Part shown: piece by piece, positions 62,247 through 64,000 of the stretch | How positions within the stretch are numbered: the stretch's first letter is position 1 | Layout of the letters: the number at the start of each line of letters is the position of its first letter | Origin: Acidovorax sp. FHTAMBA | Lineage (GTDB): Bacteria > Pseudomonadota > Gammaproteobacteria > Burkholderiales > Burkholderiaceae_C | NCBI RefSeq assembly: GCF_038958875.1 | Contig: NZ_CP152407.1 | Location: 1,805,501 to 1,869,500, forward strand | DNA: 64,000 bases | Reading direction: 5' to 3' | Translations under genes and position numbers: made by a program | The notes under the pieces: generated by a model | Databases searched by the model: none | What the model was told of the DNA's origin: nothing | The model's input: the letters and a program-made list of their open reading frames with translations, nothing else

Positions 62247-63734
62247 ATGACTTTTGCCTTCATCCGGGCAGCCACCGCCAGCGCGGCGCTGGCCCTGGTA
62301 TCGCTGGGTTCCGCCACGGCCGCCGTCAACCTTCCCGCACTCAATATCGACAAGACGCAGACCACCATCTCCGGCCTTTCCGCCGGTGGCTTCATGGCGG
62401 TGCAGATGCACGTGGCGTACTCGGCCACCTTTGCCAAGGGGGCTGGCATTTTTGCCGCAGGGCCCTATAACTGCGCCGAAGGTTCCATCATCAACGCCAC
62501 GGGGCGCTGCATGACCAGCACCAGCGCTTCGGGCATTCCCACCAGCACGCTGGTCAATACCACCAACACATGGGCCAGCCAGGGGCTGATCGACCCGGTG
62601 GCCAACCTGCAGAACTCCAGGGTTTATCTCTTCTCGGGCACGCTGGACACGGTGGTCAAGCCGGGTGCTGTGGACGCGCTGCGCAACTACTACGGCAGCT
62701 TCGTGCCCGCGGCCAACATCGTCTACAAGAAGGACCTGGCGGCCGAACACGCCATGATCACCGACGACTATGGGAGCGGCTGCACGGTCAAGGGGGCGCC
62801 CTTCATCAACGACTGCAATTTCGACCTCGCCGGGGCGATGCTGCAGCACCTGTATGGCCCGCTCAATCCGCGCAACAACGCTGCATTGCCCGCGGGCAAT
62901 TTCATCGAGTTCAACCAGACACAGTTCATCACCAACCACGGCATGGGCACCACGGGCTGGGCCTATGTGCCGCAGGCCTGCCAGGCCGGCAGCAGCACCG
63001 CATGCCGCCTGCATGTGGTGCTACACGGCTGCAAGCAGAACCTGACGGACGTGCAGCAGCAATACGTGCGCAACACCGGCTACAACCGCTGGGCAGACAC
63101 CAACAACATCGTGATGCTCTACCCGCAGACCGGCGTGGGCGCCACCAACAGCTGCTTTGACTGGTGGGGCTATGACAGCGCCAACTACGCCAAGAAGTCC
63201 GGCCCGCAGATGGCCGCCATCAAGGCCATGGTGGACCGTGTATCCAGCGGCAGTGGCACGCTGCCGCCCGACCCGGTGGCCCTTCCCGCACCCACGGGCG
63301 TCAGCACATCGGGCGCCACCGCCAGCAGCATGGCCATCGGCTGGAACGCCGTCGCCGGTGCCGCCAGCTACAACGTGTACCGCAACGCCAACAAGGTCAA
63401 CGCGTTGCCCGTGAACGCCACGAGCTACACCGACACGGGTCTCGCCGCATCCACCACCTACAGCTGGACCGTGCGCGCCGCGGACGCCAATGGCGCGGAG
63501 GGCGCCACCTCCGCCCCGGTATCAGCCACCACCCAGGCTGCATCGGGCGGCGGCACAGCTGTGTGCACCACGGCCAGCAACTATGCGCACACCCTGGCGG
63601 GGCGCGCCTATGCGGCGGGGGGCTATGCCTACGCCCTGGGATCCAACCAGAACATGGGCCTGTGGAACGTGTTCGTGACCAGAACCCTCAAGCAGACCGC
63701 GCCCAACCATTACGTGATTGGCACCTGCCCCTGA
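62247..63734 (+). CDS. Secreted PHA (PHB) depolymerase, type 2 catalytic domain
   Basis: 495 residues from ATG 62247 (GGAGA upstream). Signal peptide ending SATAA; lipase box GLSAGGF near residue 45; aspartate and histidine regions (YLFSGTLDTVV and LHGCKQNLTDV). A fibronectin III-like domain (VSTSGATASSMAIGWNAV) and a C-terminal substrate-binding-like segment follow. Extracellular depolymerases of short-chain PHA have this plan. It is probably under the same sigma-54 activator, though no -24/-12 box is adjacent. Confidence 0.88.
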   Translation: MTFAFIRAATASAALALVSLGSATAAVNLPALNIDKTQTTISGLSAGGFMAVQMHVAYSATFAKGAGIFAAGPYNCAEGSIINATGRCMTSTSASGIPTSTLVNTTNTWASQGLIDPVANLQNSRVYLFSGTLDTVVKPGAVDALRNYYGSFVPAANIVYKKDLAAEHAMITDDYGSGCTVKGAPFINDCNFDLAGAMLQHLYGPLNPRNNAALPAGNFIEFNQTQFITNHGMGTTGWAYVPQACQAGSSTACRLHVVLHGCKQNLTDVQQQYVRNTGYNRWADTNNIVMLYPQTGVGATNSCFDWWGYDSANYAKKSGPQMAAIKAMVDRVSSGSGTLPPDPVALPAPTGVSTSGATASSMAIGWNAVAGAASYNVYRNANKVNALPVNATSYTDTGLAASTTYSWTVRAADANGAEGATSAPVSATTQAASGGGTAVCTTASNYAHTLAGRAYAAGGYAYALGSNQNMGLWNVFVTRTLKQTAPNHYVIGTCP

Positions 63735-63831
63735 GCCCGCGCCAGGGGGCTGCGCAGCTGCGCATTCCCCTGCCGGGTGGCCTGGTGCCACGCCCCGAGA
63801 TGATGACTTTGAAGAAAGAGAAGCTGTACCC

Positions 63832-64000
63832 ATGAGCACCTTGGCCACCAAGGACTTGACCATCCGCTTCGGCGGCCACGTGGCGGTGAATGCCGTGACC
63901 TGCTCGTTCGAGCCCGGCACGCTGACCGCCATCGTGGGCCCCAACGGCGCTGGCAAGACCACCTACTTCAACCTTATCTCTGGCCAGCTGCGTGCGAGCA
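63832..64000 (+). CDS. livG: ABC transporter ATP-binding protein, LivG type (partial)
   Basis: First 56 codons before the window ends. Has the LivG start (FGGHVAVNAVTCSFEPG) and Walker A GPNGAGKTTYFNLISG. Continues the uptake operon begun by the two binding proteins. Confidence 0.88.
   Translation, partial: MSTLATKDLTIRFGGHVAVNAVTCSFEPGTLTAIVGPNGAGKTTYFNLISGQLRAS

Noticed and set aside
60873..63014. 713-codon minus-strand open frame
   Set aside because: Runs antisense through binding protein 2 and the depolymerase gene; no domain, low-complexity His/Gly/Arg composition typical of GC-rich shadows.

Overview
The window reads as a betaproteobacterium of the Comamonadaceae (Acidovorax, Delftia, Alicycliphilus or Diaphorobacter type). 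The evidence is the high-GC codon use, the tctABC/tctDE tricarboxylate locus, the paired amino-acid-type ABC binding proteins with a secreted PHA depolymerase, several DUF4148 proteins, and a short intergenic repeat I associate with this family. Gene names are by family resemblance only; no database search was possible.

Positions 1 to about 51.21 kb are the right-hand part of a large mobile metal-resistance island. A tyrosine integrase (50079-51104) points at a 61-nt 3' fragment of a serine tRNA (51212-51272), which I take as the right attachment site. From 51.28 kb on the sequence looks like core chromosome.

Island layout. (1) 1-4.1 kb: copper module A, with a divergent copRS pair facing a small periplasmic protein, a TolC-type channel and the start of a multicopper oxidase. 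(2) 4.3-7.7 kb: a DMT transporter with a histidine-rich tail, a dead methyltransferase remnant, an IS630 element and DUF4148 genes. (3) 7.9-13.1 kb: an accessory cassette bounded by two inverted 0.8-kb arms that carry duplicated HAD genes. (4) 14-19 kb: IS3 nested in a deleted IS21, IS256 and IS66 scars, and a MerR-type regulator whose divergent target gene is gone. (5) 19.2-25.5 kb: a cusCBA copper/silver RND operon. (6) 26.1-28.8 kb: a copper P-type ATPase with four tandem metal-binding modules. (7) 29.4-33.5 kb: a second periplasmic copper operon, cut in its oxidase gene by an IS5/IS1182-type element. (8) 34.9-41.3 kb: copper module B, a diverged paralogue of module A. (9) 41.3-50 kb: a nuclease-like gene, an orphan FliE-like gene, a truncated methyltransferase, a complete IS21, a Pro-Leu microsatellite protein, an exonuclease-VIII-like gene and unknowns.

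The copper genes form one defence: CopRS sense periplasmic copper, the ATPase exports it from the cytoplasm, CusCBA expels it from the cell, and the oxidases, cupredoxins, CusF-like and Met/His-rich proteins bind or oxidise it in the periplasm. A shared 15-bp motif (TTAC-N7-GTMAT type) lies upstream of both copRS modules and of cus, with a weaker match before the ATPase gene. Much of the structure reflects recombination: paralogous modules with abrupt identity boundaries, IS elements without target duplications, and at least ten broken genes.

The chromosomal part (51.8-64 kb) holds an Hsp15-like RNA-binding protein, tctE-tctD divergent from tctC-tctB-tctA, and a sigma-54 activator followed by two paralogous ABC binding proteins, each behind a good -24/-12 promoter. 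These are followed by a secreted PHA depolymerase and the start of an ABC ATPase. I infer a polyester-degradation-and-uptake locus.
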